The notes under the pieces were generated by a model, which searched no databases, was not told the DNA's origin, and saw only the letters and a list, made by a program, of their open reading frames with translations. Below are positions 4,422 to 5,248 of a stretch of DNA of 5,248 nt, one piece after another. The translations under genes were made by a program, and so were the position numbers. The stretch comes from Candidatus Bathyarchaeota archaeon (lineage in GTDB: Archaea > Thermoproteota > Bathyarchaeia > TCS64): assembly GCA_030691555.1 (NCBI GenBank), contig JAUYEB010000147.1, forward strand, positions 1-5,248, given 5' to 3'. The first letter of the stretch is position 1. The number at the start of each line of letters is the position of its first letter.

Positions 4422-5248
4422 GTGACAGAGTACAGGTACCCGAAGATCCCCGTGTTAGTGCCAGTGGCGATAGTCTCGCTGGTCATAGTCGGAATCCTCG
4501 TCGTCCTCTCGGGCGCGAGCGTGGGCGTCGGCGACGTCGCCCTAGTCGTGGACCCGCTGAGCGGGACCGTGAGCAACCCCGTCGTCGGCCCCCGCTGGTT
4601 CCTCAAGCTCCCATACCAGAGCGTCGTGAAGGTCCCATACTCGACCCAGTACCTCATCCTCAGCAACAGCGACCCCAACGCCGACTTCGCCAGCCTAATG
4701 TGCTTCAGCAGCGAGGGCATCGAGGTGACGACGGACGTCGTCGTCCGCTTCGGCATAGACGTAAACAAGGCCGCGGCCCTCTACCAGAGCTACCCCGCGA
4801 TGAACTGGGAGTTCACGACCATCAACAGCATAACATCCGAGACCGCGAAGGGCATCACCAAGAACTACAGCTGGACCGAGATCAAGGACAAGCGTGTCGA
4901 GCTCGCCAACCAGATCCAGGCCGCCATAATAGTAGCCTTGAGCGACGAGCCGAGCCTGAAGGGCGCCATAATCAACATCGAGGTCGACCTGAAGAACGTC
5001 TCCTTCCCCCAGAGGCTCGTCGACGAGCTACAGGCCACCGTGGCCGCGCAGCAGGCCGTCGTGACGGCGGAGAACCAGAGGAAGAGCGCGATCATACTCG
5101 CCAACGCGACGGCGCAGACGGCCCTCATACAGGCCGAGGGTGAGGCGAGGGCCCAGATCGCGAGGGCGAAGGGCGAGGCCGACGCCATCCAGCAGATAAT
5201 CGCCGTCGTGGGCGCCGACGGATGGCAGACCTACTACAACATGCAGAA
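4422..5248 (+). CDS. SPFH/band-7 (stomatin/prohibitin-like) membrane protein, 3' end beyond window
   Basis: Read directly in frame from the GTG at 4422; 275 codons are visible with no stop before the window ends. Residues about 8-31 form one N-terminal transmembrane helix (IPVLVPVAIVSLVIVGILVV), preceded by a short charged segment. The SPFH/band-7 domain runs about 36-205, with VVDPLSGTVSNPVVGPRWFLK (41-62, start of the domain), SSEGIEVTTDVVVRFGID (97-113, central strands) and VDLKNVSFPQRLVDELQAT (188-206, end of the core). From about 200 to 260 it becomes Ala/Glu/Gln/Arg-rich (AAQQAVVTAENQRK, QAEGEARAQIARAKGEADA), the coiled-coil typical of stomatin/flotillin relatives that drives ring-shaped oligomers. 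Such proteins scaffold membrane microdomains or restrain membrane proteases. No NfeD partner is visible, though it could lie downstream. It shares a divergent promoter region with the zinc-ribbon gene. Confidence 0.93.
   Translation, partial: MTEYRYPKIPVLVPVAIVSLVIVGILVVLSGASVGVGDVALVVDPLSGTVSNPVVGPRWFLKLPYQSVVKVPYSTQYLILSNSDPNADFASLMCFSSEGIEVTTDVVVRFGIDVNKAAALYQSYPAMNWEFTTINSITSETAKGITKNYSWTEIKDKRVELANQIQAAIIVALSDEPSLKGAIINIEVDLKNVSFPQRLVDELQATVAAQQAVVTAENQRKSAIILANATAQTALIQAEGEARAQIARAKGEADAIQQIIAVVGADGWQTYYNMQ

Noticed and set aside
4865..5188. Minus-strand 107-residue frame opposite the SPFH gene
   Set aside because: Shadow of the Ala/Glu-rich coiled-coil coding; the + strand frame has a clear start, Shine-Dalgarno and domain.

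Overview
This GC-rich window looks archaeal. The evidence is the promoters: TATA-like boxes sit about 26 bp upstream of short or near-absent leaders in front of most genes (3413-3424, 3464-3469, 4286-4292, possibly 898-904 and 4365-4370). Non-ATG starts (TTG, GTG) are common, and some carry an AGGTGA Shine-Dalgarno core. I cannot place the lineage from sequence alone; a TACK-type or Bathyarchaeia-like genome is a guess.

Layout, left to right. Positions 1-620 (+) hold the 3' part of an endonuclease III (nth) gene with HhH, catalytic Lys/Asp and 4Fe-4S cysteines. Positions 679-855 (+) encode a tiny Cys-rich protein. Positions 856-994 contain no gene but do hold a TATA-like box, dense inverted repeats and a hairpin plus T7 run, which could be a small structured RNA unit. 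On the minus strand, read from 3380 down to 995, lie nadC, nadA (TTGA overlap) and then a left-handed beta-helix protein of the gamma-carbonic anhydrase family that has lost one zinc-ligand histidine. Divergent from nadC is a Lin0512-family protein of unknown function (3504-3893, +). It runs into a convergent double-zinc-ribbon gene (3898-4251, -), with a hairpin covering both stop codons. Divergent from that gene is an SPFH/band-7 membrane protein (4422-5248, +), cut by the window end.

How the genes work together. NadA makes quinolinate and NadC converts it to nicotinate mononucleotide, the entry to de novo NAD synthesis. The enzyme that makes iminoaspartate (NadB or aspartate dehydrogenase) is not in the window. 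The beta-helix and Lin0512 proteins flank the NAD genes but have no proven link to them. The zinc-ribbon and SPFH genes share one 170-bp divergent promoter region and may work together at the membrane. I see no mobile element, CRISPR array or canonical tRNA/rRNA. The most interesting points are the altered metal site of the beta-helix protein, the candidate RNA unit at 898-994, and the zinc-ribbon/SPFH pair.
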